Positions 7,259 to 14,475 of a stretch of 17,091 nucleotides of DNA are shown one piece after another; the first letter of the stretch is position 1; the number at the start of each line of letters is the position of its first letter. This stretch comes from Campylobacteraceae bacterium (lineage in GTDB: Bacteria; Campylobacterota; Campylobacteria; Campylobacterales; Sulfurovaceae): contig JALSHP010000201.1 of NCBI GenBank assembly GCA_026982175.1, forward strand, positions 1 to 17,091, read 5' to 3'. Position numbers and translations under genes: made by a program. The notes below the pieces were generated by a model that did no database searches, was not told the DNA's origin, and saw nothing but the letters and a program-made list of their open reading frames with translations.

Positions 7259-7487
7259 AATTAAACTGCTCTCTTCGTGCGTGAGAGCCGTCACAGAAGA
7301 CTTCATTGTTGGTCTTTTTACAGCGACAAAGAAAAAATTCTGAATCTCTGGTTGAGATGAACTCTTGGGGTTCAAACTCTGTGCCTATGTGGCTTCCATC
7401 ACAAAGAACGCCATCTTCGCCTTTTCCACAGGTACAAAAGAGGTAGCTTTGTCCTTTTTTGAGGTATTTTCTTATAGGTTGTGTCAT
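7239..7487 (-). CDS. Tandem CDGSH-type [2Fe-2S] protein
   Basis: A small soluble 82-residue protein with two complete CDGSH motifs: Cys18-x-Cys20…Cys29-DGSH33 and Cys54-x-Cys56…Cys65-DGSH69. Each C-x-C…CxxxH set binds a redox-active, labile [2Fe-2S] cluster in mitoNEET/MiNT-type proteins, so two clusters per chain are predicted. There is no signal peptide or membrane segment. Bacterial relatives are thought to act in electron or cluster transfer, but the partner is unknown. The 3' end overlaps the epimerase-like gene on the other strand. The 5' end faces the nickel permease operon across a 109-base divergent gap, and an AGGG stretch 8 bases before the ATG may act as ribosome binding site. A role in delivering clusters or electrons to the hydrogenase is possible but rests only on location. 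Confidence 0.9.
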   Translation of the reverse strand: MTQPIRKYLKKGQSYLFCTCGKGEDGVLCDGSHIGTEFEPQEFISTRDSEFFLCRCKKTNNEVFCDGSHARREQFNFSFLEE

Positions 7488-7568
7488 AATCTGCCCTTTT
7501 TTAATGTTATTAAATATGGTATCTAAAAAAATTATTTTTTAATATAAGTTTAACACTTTTCATACTAA

Positions 7569-7590
7569 TATAATGAATATTCATTAAGGA
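7569..7590 (+). promoter_or_regulatory. Promoter with 16-bp palindromic operator for the nickel permease-hypBCD operon
   Basis: A perfect TATAAT (7569-7574) overlaps a perfect 16-bp palindrome, TAATGAATATTCATTA (7571-7586), which in turn touches the AAGGA ribosome binding site of the permease (7586-7590). A dimeric repressor bound here would block both the -10 and the start point. The sequence resembles Fur-family boxes of the TAATGATAATCATTA type, but NikR or another regulator is possible. Confidence 0.6.
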
Positions 7591-7596
7591 AAACAG

Positions 7597-8238
7597 ATGG
7601 AACTCTCTTTGCTTTTACTTTTTTGGTACGGCATACTTCATGCATTTGGTCCAGACCATTTGACAGCCATTGCTGATTTTTCAATTGGTAAAGATAAAAA
7701 ACGAACGATGTTAATTACAATGCTTTTTGCTATTGGGCATGGATTGAGTCTATTTATCTTTGCAAAAATATTAGAAAATTTAGCAATAAGTGAAGAGATT
7801 TTAGCGTATGGAGATTTAATCTCTGGTAGTATCATTTTGGCTATGGGTTTCTATCTTCTTTTTATGGTGGCGACCAATAGAATTAATCTCAAAAAACATC
7901 TTCATCAAGGTAAAGAGCATATCCATATTTGGTTTGGAAAAGAGCATACACATCAGGAGAACATTGCTAAAGGTTCTTCATTTACGATGGGGCTTTTGAT
8001 GGGTGCAGGAGGGGTGAGAGGTATGCTAGTGACCCTTGGTGCAGTAGGTAGTGGCAATGTAGATATGACAATGGTATTTGCATTTACGGCAGGAGTGATG
8101 ATTATTTTTGTAGGGTTTGGATTGGTGATTGCTTATCTGAATGAACATCTACTGGATAATTTGAAAAATATTAGAAGAGCATTTGCCTCAGCTGGAGTAG
8201 TATCTTTGCTTGTTGGTAGTAGTGTTCTGTTTAGTTAA
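7597..8238 (+). CDS. Nickel permease-like membrane protein (HX4DH signature)
   Basis: A 213-residue integral membrane protein with about six hydrophobic segments. HAFGPDHLTAI in the first helix (residues 15-25) has the HX4DH nickel signature of NiCoT/NicO-type transporters, and FAIGHG follows in the second helix. A His-rich loop (KKHLHQGKEHIHIWFGKEHTH, about residues 104-124) lies between hydrophobic segments. Conserved small-residue helices (GLLMGAGGVRGMLVTLGAVGSG) follow. It probably moves Ni(II) across the inner membrane for the hydrogenase: its stop is 10 bases before hypB, so both are on one transcript. AAGGA lies 6 bases before the ATG. Direction (import or export) and metal are inferred from context. 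Distant similarity to RcnA-type exporters is the main alternative. Confidence 0.8.
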   Translation: MELSLLLLFWYGILHAFGPDHLTAIADFSIGKDKKRTMLITMLFAIGHGLSLFIFAKILENLAISEEILAYGDLISGSIILAMGFYLLFMVATNRINLKKHLHQGKEHIHIWFGKEHTHQENIAKGSSFTMGLLMGAGGVRGMLVTLGAVGSGNVDMTMVFAFTAGVMIIFVGFGLVIAYLNEHLLDNLKNIRRAFASAGVVSLLVGSSVLFS

Positions 8239-8248
8239 AGGAGAAAAT

Positions 8249-9094
8249 ATGTGTAAAGATTGTGGTTGTAGTATTAGAGGTATGGAAGAACATGCATTAG
8301 AGCATGAGGGAAAACATAGTCATGATGGAGGAAAAACTTTTCATTCTCATGATGATGAGCATACTCATTCACACGATGAAGAGCATTCGCATGAGCATCA
8401 AAAGGCACATGAGCATTTGCACCATAACCCACAGTTAAATGATGCTAAAACGATTTCGGTAATTAAGAAGATTTTAGATAAAAATGACCAAGAGGCAGAG
8501 CATAACCGAACACATTTTGAAGAGCATGGGGTTTTAGGGATTAATCTTATGTCTAGCCCTGGGGCTGGAAAGACAACACTTTTGGAGTATTTGGCTGATG
8601 TGGCAAACTTTAAATTTGGCGTGGTTGAGGGTGATTTGGAAACCGAAAGAGATGCCGACCGACTCAGAGCTAAAAACATTCCTGCCTGTCAAATCCAAAC
8701 AGGAACAGCGTGTCATTTGGACGCATTTATGGTGCATAAAGGGCTTCATGATATGCCTTTGACTGACTTAGATGTTTGTTTTGTGGAAAATGTAGGAAAC
8801 TTGGTTTGTCCTGCTTCGTATGATGTGGGAACACACTTAAACATTGTGTTGGTCTCCATTCCAGAGGGTGAAGATAAAATTGCTAAGTACCCTGTGATGT
8901 TCCGTGAAGCTGATTTGATTTTAATTACCAAAACAGATTTATTACCTCATTTTAAATATGATATGGAGCGTGAGAAAAAAGAGGCACGACGCATTAAGCC
9001 CAATGTAGATATTTTAGAAGTCAATGTAAATGACATAGATTCAGTCAAAGCTGTTGCCGATTGGATAGAGTTTAAAAGAAAGATGAGAGGTTAA
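8249..9094 (+). CDS. hypB: Nickel-binding GTPase HypB
   Basis: GTPase that, with HypA, inserts nickel into the hydrogenase large subunit precursor. The N-terminus MCKDCGCS carries the CxxCGC high-affinity nickel site. Residues 15-59 contain 16 histidines in HSHD/EHEH runs, a nickel-storage region. The G domain starts with the P-loop SSPGAGKTT (102-110), followed by EGDLETERDADR, GTACHLDAF (Cys-His of the dimer-interface metal site), CFVENVGNLVCP and the ITKTDLL base-recognition motif. The start at 8249 is chosen because AAAGGAG lies 5 bases upstream and the CxxCGC motif is normally N-terminal. An upstream in-frame start would read through the end of the permease gene. The length of 281 residues is normal for His-rich HypB. 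hypA is not in the window. Confidence 0.97.
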   Translation: MCKDCGCSIRGMEEHALEHEGKHSHDGGKTFHSHDDEHTHSHDEEHSHEHQKAHEHLHHNPQLNDAKTISVIKKILDKNDQEAEHNRTHFEEHGVLGINLMSSPGAGKTTLLEYLADVANFKFGVVEGDLETERDADRLRAKNIPACQIQTGTACHLDAFMVHKGLHDMPLTDLDVCFVENVGNLVCPASYDVGTHLNIVLVSIPEGEDKIAKYPVMFREADLILITKTDLLPHFKYDMEREKKEARRIKPNVDILEVNVNDIDSVKAVADWIEFKRKMRG

Positions 9095-9096
9095 AT

Positions 9097-9387
9097 ATGT
9101 GCTTAAGTATTCCAAGTAAAGTAGTAAAAATAAGCGAAGACCAAACCATGTGTACCGTTGATACCATGGGTGTACAACGTGATGCAAACCTCATGATGAT
9201 GGGTGATGGTGATGTTAAAGTAGGCGATTATGTGCTTTTACACATTGGTTTTGTGATGAACAAAATAGATGATGAAGAGGCTTTAGCCTCTATTGATACC
9301 TACAAAGAAATCTTAGAATTGATGGACGAAGAAGAGCGAAAAAAAGCCATTTTAGAAGATGATGAGTGTCCCAATAGGGGGCTGTAA
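9097..9387 (+). CDS. hypC: Hydrogenase assembly chaperone HypC
   Basis: A 96-residue small chaperone that carries iron with HypD and then escorts the Fe(CN)2CO group to the large subunit precursor. The N-terminus MCLSIPSKV is the family signature. Cys2 becomes the working N-terminal cysteine after Met removal. VGDYVLLHIGFVMNKID (about 42-58) has the conserved His49. The acidic C-terminal helix is ordinary for the family. It starts 2 bases after hypB and its stop overlaps the hypD ATG by one base (TAATG), so hypB-hypC-hypD are tightly coupled. Confidence 0.97.
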   Translation: MCLSIPSKVVKISEDQTMCTVDTMGVQRDANLMMMGDGDVKVGDYVLLHIGFVMNKIDDEEALASIDTYKEILELMDEEERKKAILEDDECPNRGL

Positions 9388-10532
9388 TGGCAGAACTTGA
9401 ACTTAAAAATCTTTATGATGATTTTAGAGATGGAAAGACCATTGAAGCTTATGCTAAGCTTATTGCCCAAGATGCTAAAAAACTTAAAAAACCCATAAAT
9501 ATTATGGAAGTGTGTGGTGGGCATACCCACACGATTATGAAGTTTGGATTGCCTCAACTACTACCTGATAACGTCAACTTCATTCATGGACCTGGTTGTC
9601 CTGTGTGCATCATGCCAAAAGAGCGAATTGACCATGCTTATGTATTGTCGATGCAAGAAGATGTTATTTTAGTCACTTTAGGCGACATGATAAAAGTCCC
9701 AGGAAGCAACGGAAGCCTACAAGATGCACGAGCTAAAGGAGCAGATGTAAGGTTTGTTTATTCTCCTATGGAGTGCCTTAAAATAGCCTCTGAAAATCCT
9801 ACTAAAACAGTCATTTTCTTTGCCATTGGTTTTGAGACCACTACACCTATGACAGCTGTATTGGTGGAGCAAGTGATTAAACTAAAAGTGCCTAACATTC
9901 TCTTTCACATCAACCACGTAACCGTACCTGAAGTGATGGTAGAACTCATAGATAGTCGTGATGAGCATGTAGACTCTTATAACCACCAAATAGATGCTTT
10001 TTTAGGACCCTCTCATGTGTCTGTAATAAGTGGTTCTAAGATTTATGATAAATTTCCAGAAGAATACAAAAAGCCAGTTGTAGTAACAGGTTTTGAACCT
10101 GTTGATGCTATGGAAGGCATTAGCATGATTGTAAAACAGTTTGTTGAAGAACGATGTGATTTAGAAATTCAATACAAACGTGTGGTTAATCATGAAGGAA
10201 ATTTAAAAGCACAAGAACTGATAGCAAAATATTTTGAAAAGATGTCTTTGTTTAGATGGCGTGGACTGGGGAATGTTCCAGACTCTGGATTGAAACTTCG
10301 AGCAGAGTTTGCTCAATATGATGCTGAGGTAAAATACAACGAGGTACTACCAAAAGCCGAGATAGAAGACCATAAGCTTTGTATTTGTGGTGACATTCTA
10401 AGAGGAATGGCAAAACCAAAAGATTGTACAATTTTTGGAACAGCTTGTAAACCTACTACGCCCATTGGCTCTTGTATGGTGAGTAGCGAGGGGGCTTGTG
10501 CTGCTTATTATAAGTATGGGGATTTGGTTTAG
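9387..10532 (+). CDS. hypD: Fe-S scaffold protein HypD
   Basis: Scaffold and redox protein on which, with HypC, the Fe(CN)2(CO) group is assembled. Key motifs are present: CGGHTHTIMKFG with Cys43, GPGCPVCIMPKERID with Cys71 and Cys74 (the iron and thiol redox site), GFETTTPMTA, and the C-terminal [4Fe-4S] region with its Cys set (CICGD, DCTIFGTACKPTTPIGSC, EGACAAYY). The length of 381 residues is normal. It is translationally coupled to hypC through a TAATG overlap. It is the last gene of this transcript before a candidate terminator. In many genomes hypE follows directly, but here a P63C-RM insertion intervenes. Confidence 0.97.
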   Translation: MAELELKNLYDDFRDGKTIEAYAKLIAQDAKKLKKPINIMEVCGGHTHTIMKFGLPQLLPDNVNFIHGPGCPVCIMPKERIDHAYVLSMQEDVILVTLGDMIKVPGSNGSLQDARAKGADVRFVYSPMECLKIASENPTKTVIFFAIGFETTTPMTAVLVEQVIKLKVPNILFHINHVTVPEVMVELIDSRDEHVDSYNHQIDAFLGPSHVSVISGSKIYDKFPEEYKKPVVVTGFEPVDAMEGISMIVKQFVEERCDLEIQYKRVVNHEGNLKAQELIAKYFEKMSLFRWRGLGNVPDSGLKLRAEFAQYDAEVKYNEVLPKAEIEDHKLCICGDILRGMAKPKDCTIFGTACKPTTPIGSCMVSSEGACAAYYKYGDLV

Positions 10533-10557
10533 AGTTTAAGATACCAATTTATTATAT

Positions 10558-10585
10558 AAAAATTAGGTTTACAAATCTAGTTTTT
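10558..10585 (+). terminator. Candidate intrinsic terminator after hypD
   Basis: AAAAATTAG (10558-10566) pairs with CTAGTTTTT (10577-10585) through nine pairs including one G-U. Three more inner pairs leave a 4-base loop. The T-run forms the 3' tail. The stem is A-T rich and therefore weak, but it lies 25 bases after the hypD stop, as expected for the end of the operon. Confidence 0.4.
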
Positions 10586-10644
10586 CCATAAGTAAGTAAA
10601 ATACCTTTGTTATTCTTTGGATTTTTGTATTGAGGGTTTTTATA

Positions 10645-10682
10645 TTATACGAAAGAAAAAGACGTATAACTTTAAATATAAT
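10645..10682 (+). promoter_or_regulatory. Promoter and inverted-repeat operator upstream of the P63C-RM genes
   Basis: A perfect inverted repeat TTATACG-N11-CGTATAA (10645-10651 and 10663-10669) sits just before a perfect TATAAT (10677-10682), covering the -35 area. AAAAGG follows as ribosome binding site, 10-15 bases before the P63C ATG. The layout fits a repressor or activator site for the restriction module. The binding protein is unknown. Confidence 0.5.
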
Positions 10683-10708
10683 AAGAGAAAGAAAAAAGGT
10701 TTTTAATT

Positions 10709-11383
10709 ATGTCAAAAAAAAATAGTTTAGTAGATGATGAAAAGTTACTTCCCAAAGCTATTGTAAGTGATATTCTGCCAATTAATGGAAAAGAATTGTT
10801 TTGCGCTGTTCTTGATGATGATAATCATACAAGAGTCATAAGTGCAAGTGCAGTGTTTGAAGCTTTAGACAGACCCAGAAAAGGTCAAAATAATCGAGTA
10901 GAAGTTGATAATTTTCAATTACCACCATTTATTGCTTCTAATAATTTAAGACCTTTTATCAGTGATGATTTAATGGAGATTTTAAAATATGTTAATGAGG
11001 GTATACAGAAGTGGATAAAGCGTTTTCCTGATGATTTTTTTATAGAACTTGATAAAATTTACAATAATCCAAAGACTACTTCTCGTACACGACCTCGATA
11101 TTATGGTGGTTTTATTAATCAATATATTTATGAACCAATAGAGCGTGGATATCTAAAAGAAGAGCTTAATAAACTAAATATAAAAGCTGATGGAAAACGT
11201 AGATTCCATCAATGGTTGACAGAGTTTGGAAGTCAACAATTAACACTTCAAATAGGGGGAGTTTTATCTATTTTAAAAATTTCTCCAAATTTAGAGAAGT
11301 TTAAAGAACATATGCGATTACAACAGGGCTTAAGTATAAATCCTAGTTTATTTGATTCTGATTATAATCCATCAGCAAGATAG
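10709..11383 (+). CDS. P63C-domain protein
   Basis: A 224-residue protein matching the P63C domain, a family spread by phages and mobile DNA with no settled biochemical role. The N-terminal third (LPINGKELFCAVLDDDNHTRVISASAVFEAL) has the strand-rich, repressor-antirepressor-like start common to these proteins. The core runs from about residue 107: KRFPDDFFIELDKIY, RTRPRYYGGFINQYIYEPI, KRRFHQWLTEFGSQQL and LQIGGVLSIL. It has its own promoter and inverted repeat and ends 21 bases before the methyltransferase-nuclease gene, so the two were probably acquired together. A regulator of the restriction module is one guess, a phage-derived passenger another. It also holds the only GCGC found in the window. 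Confidence 0.75.
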   Translation: MSKKNSLVDDEKLLPKAIVSDILPINGKELFCAVLDDDNHTRVISASAVFEALDRPRKGQNNRVEVDNFQLPPFIASNNLRPFISDDLMEILKYVNEGIQKWIKRFPDDFFIELDKIYNNPKTTSRTRPRYYGGFINQYIYEPIERGYLKEELNKLNIKADGKRRFHQWLTEFGSQQLTLQIGGVLSILKISPNLEKFKEHMRLQQGLSINPSLFDSDYNPSAR

Positions 11384-11404
11384 CTATAAAAAATTAATAA
11401 GTAA

Positions 11405-13174
11405 ATGAATAAAAAATACAAAAACCTAACATTTACCGACTTCTGTGCAGGAATAGGAGGAGGTAGAATCGGCTTAGAAAACTTAGGCATGACCTGCCTT
11501 AGTTTTAGTGAAATAGACAAAGACGCAGAAATAACCTACCGAGAGTTTTTTGGAAAAGATGAGCTAAACTATGGTGACCTAATGCAGATAAACCCCGATG
11601 ATTTACCCGATTTTGATTTTATGGTAGGTGGTTTTCCTTGTCAGACTTTTTCTATTGTTGGAAAACGGTGTGGGCTAGATGATGATGAGCGAGGGCAGAT
11701 TATTTATGGTTTAGTCAAGATACTTAAAGCCAAAGATGTTAAATACTTTATTTTAGAAAATGTTAAAGGTTTGATGAACCATGACAAAGGCAGAACGCTA
11801 AAAGTAGTTTTGAAGCTCTTGGAAGAGGCAGGATATAAAGTCTTTTACGAAGTATTAAATAGCCTTGATTTTGGTGTTCCTCAAATGAGAGAGAGGGTCT
11901 ATTTGGTAGGGGTTAAAAGAGAGTTGGTTGATGATGACTTTAGTTTTGATTTCCCTAAAAAGTATAGTGGTTCTATTCAAACTTTAGAGGATTGTTTGCT
12001 AGATAGTGATGAAAAGCTACTATTTAATGAGAGTTTACCTGCCTATCAGACTTTTTTGAAATATTTAGATAATAAGTACAATAAGGGTAAATATAGTCTC
12101 AAAGAGCTTTTGTCTAAAGAGTATAGAATCTTAGATACACGCCAATCTGATTTACGAATTTATGAGGGAAAAACGCCAACTTTGCGTAGAGGACGGCATG
12201 GTATTTTGTATGTTAAAAATGGACAACTTAGAAAGTTGTCAGGATATGAAGCTCTACTTTTACAGAAGTTTCCAAAAGAGTATGCACAAAGGGTAAGAGG
12301 AAAGGTATCTAACCAAAAACTTTTACAGCAGACAGGTAATGCTATGACCCCAAGTGTGATAGAAGAGATTGCTAGAAATTTGATGAAAGCTATAGGAGAA
12401 GCAAAAATGACAGAGAAAGAGATACTCATAAATAGAGGTTCGACAACGGCTAAAAATGGTTTTAAAAATGAGACATTTGTAGTTGAAGAATTTAATAACT
12501 GGAAAGAGAGTGAACTCTCTCAATCGTGGTTAAAAGCGATGAATTATAATTTAGATGAGATAGAAAGTGTTACTGCTACAAAAGTAAAAGGCTCATATAA
12601 AGCAGATGTTCAAGTGGCAATCAATATTGAAATAAAATTAACAAATTTGACTGATATTCAGAATCTTCAAGTGAAGCTTGTCTCCAATCCAAAAGGGTTT
12701 AATCAGATAGATAAACGATGGTTAAAAAGTTACAATGAACTTTGGGATATACCAAATGAAGTTTATGAACTATTACAATATTTTACAGGAGAGAAAAAGC
12801 CTAAAATAGATAATTCTAGAGATGAAAGAAGAATGTTTGCAGATGAGTTATTAGAAAATGAACAGCAACTACTTTTAGATTTTTTTGAGAGTCATAAAAC
12901 TTTGATTGTGAATGATATTTTAAAGGGAAGAGGAAAACTTTCGGCTGAATGGATGTTAGTTATTTTGAAGTTAAAAGGTACAGAGAATATTCAATGGGCG
13001 TTAGAACCTATCAACAAAGTTTTAAACCATTTTGGAAATGGAGAAGTTAAGATTACTCCTAGAGGAAGTTTTAAAATTGGAAACATCACTATTCAGAGAA
13101 AAGGTGGAGATAATGGACGAGAGAGTGCAAATATGTTACAATTTAAAATTAATCCAGCTGAATTAATAAAATAG
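11405..13174 (+). CDS. Fused cytosine-C5 DNA methyltransferase and HinP1I-type restriction endonuclease (predicted GCGC specificity)
   Basis: A 589-residue bifunctional RM protein. Residues 1-334 form a C5-cytosine methyltransferase: motif I FTDFCAGIGGG (10-20), motif IV GGFPCQ with catalytic Cys79, motif VI ENV (118-120), motif VIII QMRER (160-164), a short target-recognition region, motif IX LSGYEALLLQKFP and motif X QQTGNAMTP. Residues 335-589 match R.HinP1I (GCGC) along their whole length: FKNE, NLDEI, QVKLVSN.GFNQIDKRWL, RRMF, DILKGRG, AEW, and IQRKGGDNGRE.ANMLQFKI.P.EL. The nuclease active-site set Asp, Gln, Lys is kept (Asp401, Gln422, Lys424). Normally the two enzymes are separate genes. 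Here no stop divides them, but an AGGAG and an in-frame ATG lie at the junction, so free nuclease may also be made. Its start at 11405 has no clear Shine-Dalgarno sequence. Confidence 0.9.
   Translation: MNKKYKNLTFTDFCAGIGGGRIGLENLGMTCLSFSEIDKDAEITYREFFGKDELNYGDLMQINPDDLPDFDFMVGGFPCQTFSIVGKRCGLDDDERGQIIYGLVKILKAKDVKYFILENVKGLMNHDKGRTLKVVLKLLEEAGYKVFYEVLNSLDFGVPQMRERVYLVGVKRELVDDDFSFDFPKKYSGSIQTLEDCLLDSDEKLLFNESLPAYQTFLKYLDNKYNKGKYSLKELLSKEYRILDTRQSDLRIYEGKTPTLRRGRHGILYVKNGQLRKLSGYEALLLQKFPKEYAQRVRGKVSNQKLLQQTGNAMTPSVIEEIARNLMKAIGEAKMTEKEILINRGSTTAKNGFKNETFVVEEFNNWKESELSQSWLKAMNYNLDEIESVTATKVKGSYKADVQVAINIEIKLTNLTDIQNLQVKLVSNPKGFNQIDKRWLKSYNELWDIPNEVYELLQYFTGEKKPKIDNSRDERRMFADELLENEQQLLLDFFESHKTLIVNDILKGRGKLSAEWMLVILKLKGTENIQWALEPINKVLNHFGNGEVKITPRGSFKIGNITIQRKGGDNGRESANMLQFKINPAELIK
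12394..12409 (+). promoter_or_regulatory. Internal ribosome binding site and start for a separate nuclease
   Basis: AGGAG (12394-12398), 8 bases, then ATG (12407-12409), in frame at Met335 of the fused protein and exactly where the HinP1I-like part begins. Initiation here would give a 255-residue nuclease, close to the 247 residues of R.HinP1I. The spacing is ideal, better than that of the fused gene's own start. Confidence 0.55.
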
Positions 13175-13182
13175 GATAAAAA

Positions 13183-14175
13183 ATGCAAAAAACAGTAACA
13201 CTAGCCCACGGAAATGGTGGGGAAGAGAACAACGAGTTAATAACCAAGATATTTTACAAACATTTCAAAAATGAGATACTCCAAAAGAGTGAAGATGCTG
13301 CTGTCATAGAGAATGGGCGTTTGGCGTTTACTACCGATAGTTTTACGGTTTCACCTCTTTTCTTTTCTGGTGGAGACATTGGTAAATTGGCTGTTTGTGG
13401 CACTTGTAATGACTTAGCAATGATGGGGGCAAAGCCTAAATATATGACCTGTTCGGTGATTATTGAAGAGGGGTTCTCTACGCGTGATTTGGAGAAGATA
13501 GTCAAGTCGATGAAAACAGAGCTTGAAATCAATGGGGCGATTGTGGTGAGTGGTGACACAAAGGTAATGCCTAAAGGGACGATTGATAAACTCATTATCA
13601 ACACCACAGGAATAGGGGAGATAGAACACAAAGGGATAAGCTCTTCAAACCTAAAAGAGGGCATGAGTGTGCTTGTGAGTCGTGATGTAGGTAGCCATGG
13701 GGCGACCATATTTTCAGCACGAGAGGGGATAGCGTTGGAGAGTGACCTTAAAACTGATTGTGCTTCGCTTTATCCACAAATAAAAGCGTTGATAGATGCT
13801 AACATTAAGATTTGTGCCTTGCGTGATGCCACACGTGGGGGTGTTTCGGCTGTACTCAATGAGTGGGCTAAGGCTTCAGATGTTTGTGTGGAGGTAGAAG
13901 AGGAGAAGATACCTGTTCAAGAGAGTGTAAAGGGTATCTGTGAGATGTTGGGCTTTGAAGCTGTCGATTTAGCCAATGAGGGTACATTTGTTCTTTGTGT
14001 GGAAAAAGAAGAGGAAGCAAAAGCTTTGGAAGTATTACGAGCTACGCATCAGAGTGCCGAGATTATTGGAACTGTGAGTAAGCAATACCTTCAAAAAGTG
14101 ATTTTAAAGAGTTCTTGGGGAACTAAGAGATTTTTAGATTTGCCCACTGGGGAGCTGTTGCCTAGGATTTGTTAG
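13183..14175 (+). CDS. hypE: Carbamoyl dehydratase HypE
   Basis: Accepts the carbamoyl group from HypF on its C-terminal cysteine and dehydrates it with ATP to a thiocyanate, the donor of the cyanide ligands. It has the PurM/AIR synthase-like fold: AHGNGGEENNELI near the start, TTDSFTVSPLFFSGGDIGKLAVCGTCNDLAMMGA (about 50-83), VVSGDTKV, LRDATRGGVS and the C-terminal PRIC ending with Cys330. The length of 330 residues is normal. The ATG follows the RM stop by 8 bases with AGGA upstream, so it is likely transcribed from the P63C-RM promoter rather than with hypBCD, an unusual dependence for a maturation gene. Confidence 0.97.
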   Translation: MQKTVTLAHGNGGEENNELITKIFYKHFKNEILQKSEDAAVIENGRLAFTTDSFTVSPLFFSGGDIGKLAVCGTCNDLAMMGAKPKYMTCSVIIEEGFSTRDLEKIVKSMKTELEINGAIVVSGDTKVMPKGTIDKLIINTTGIGEIEHKGISSSNLKEGMSVLVSRDVGSHGATIFSAREGIALESDLKTDCASLYPQIKALIDANIKICALRDATRGGVSAVLNEWAKASDVCVEVEEEKIPVQESVKGICEMLGFEAVDLANEGTFVLCVEKEEEAKALEVLRATHQSAEIIGTVSKQYLQKVILKSSWGTKRFLDLPTGELLPRIC

Positions 14176-14194
14176 GTTTTAGATGTTTATGATA

Positions 14195-14219
14195 TTATAT
14201 GTATAGACTATACATATAA
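14195..14219 (+). promoter_or_regulatory. Operator/promoter of the RHH-PIN toxin-antitoxin pair
   Basis: A perfect inverted repeat with 11-bp arms (TTATATGTATA and TATACATATAA) around a GAC centre. TATTAT at 14193-14198 may be the -10. The ribosome binding site AAGGA follows directly. The same half-sites recur in front of the next TA pair at 14898-14921. Confidence 0.65.
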
Positions 14220-14229
14220 AGGATATGTT

Positions 14230-14475
14230 ATGACCATACGTAAGAATTTTAATTTTAAAGAAGAGAATGCAAAATATTTAGAACAAAGAGCTAAAGAAGA
14301 GGCAAAAACACAAACACAATTGCTTGAAGAATTACTAGAAAAAGACCGTAAAGAGAAAATAAAATCGAAAAAGTTAGAAGCACTTAATCGTTTGAAAGGC
14401 TCACTTTCAGGGAAGATAGGAGATGTTGACTTAAAAGAGATTCGATTAGAAAGAGCAATACGCCGTGCAAAATAA
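14230..14475 (+). CDS. Ribbon-helix-helix-like antitoxin
   Basis: An 81-residue, highly charged protein. Residues 2-35 fit a ribbon-helix-helix fold: a short strand RKNFNF, a helix KEENAKYLEQRAKEEA, a turn, and a second helix TQLLEELLEK. The C-terminal half is basic and acidic in turn (LEALNRLKGSLSGKIGDVDLKEIRLERAIRRAK) and would wrap the toxin. The assignment as antitoxin rests mainly on its size, the strong palindrome upstream and the 11-base overlap with a PIN toxin gene. The exact family is not recognised. Confidence 0.75.
   Translation: MTIRKNFNFKEENAKYLEQRAKEEAKTQTQLLEELLEKDRKEKIKSKKLEALNRLKGSLSGKIGDVDLKEIRLERAIRRAK

Noticed and set aside
8210..8248. Upstream start for HypB
   Set aside because: It would read through the end of the permease gene. 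ATG 8249 has AAAGGAG at proper distance and begins with the CxxCGC nickel motif.
8290..8420. Repetitive CAT/GAG-rich tract as possible repeat or CRISPR-like array
   Set aside because: It is the coding sequence of the His-rich nickel-storage stretch of HypB. No regular repeat-spacer pattern is present.
13254..13709. 151-codon open frame antisense to hypE
   Set aside because: Lies wholly inside a certain gene on the other strand, has no domain sense and no ribosome binding site. A shadow of hypE codon use.
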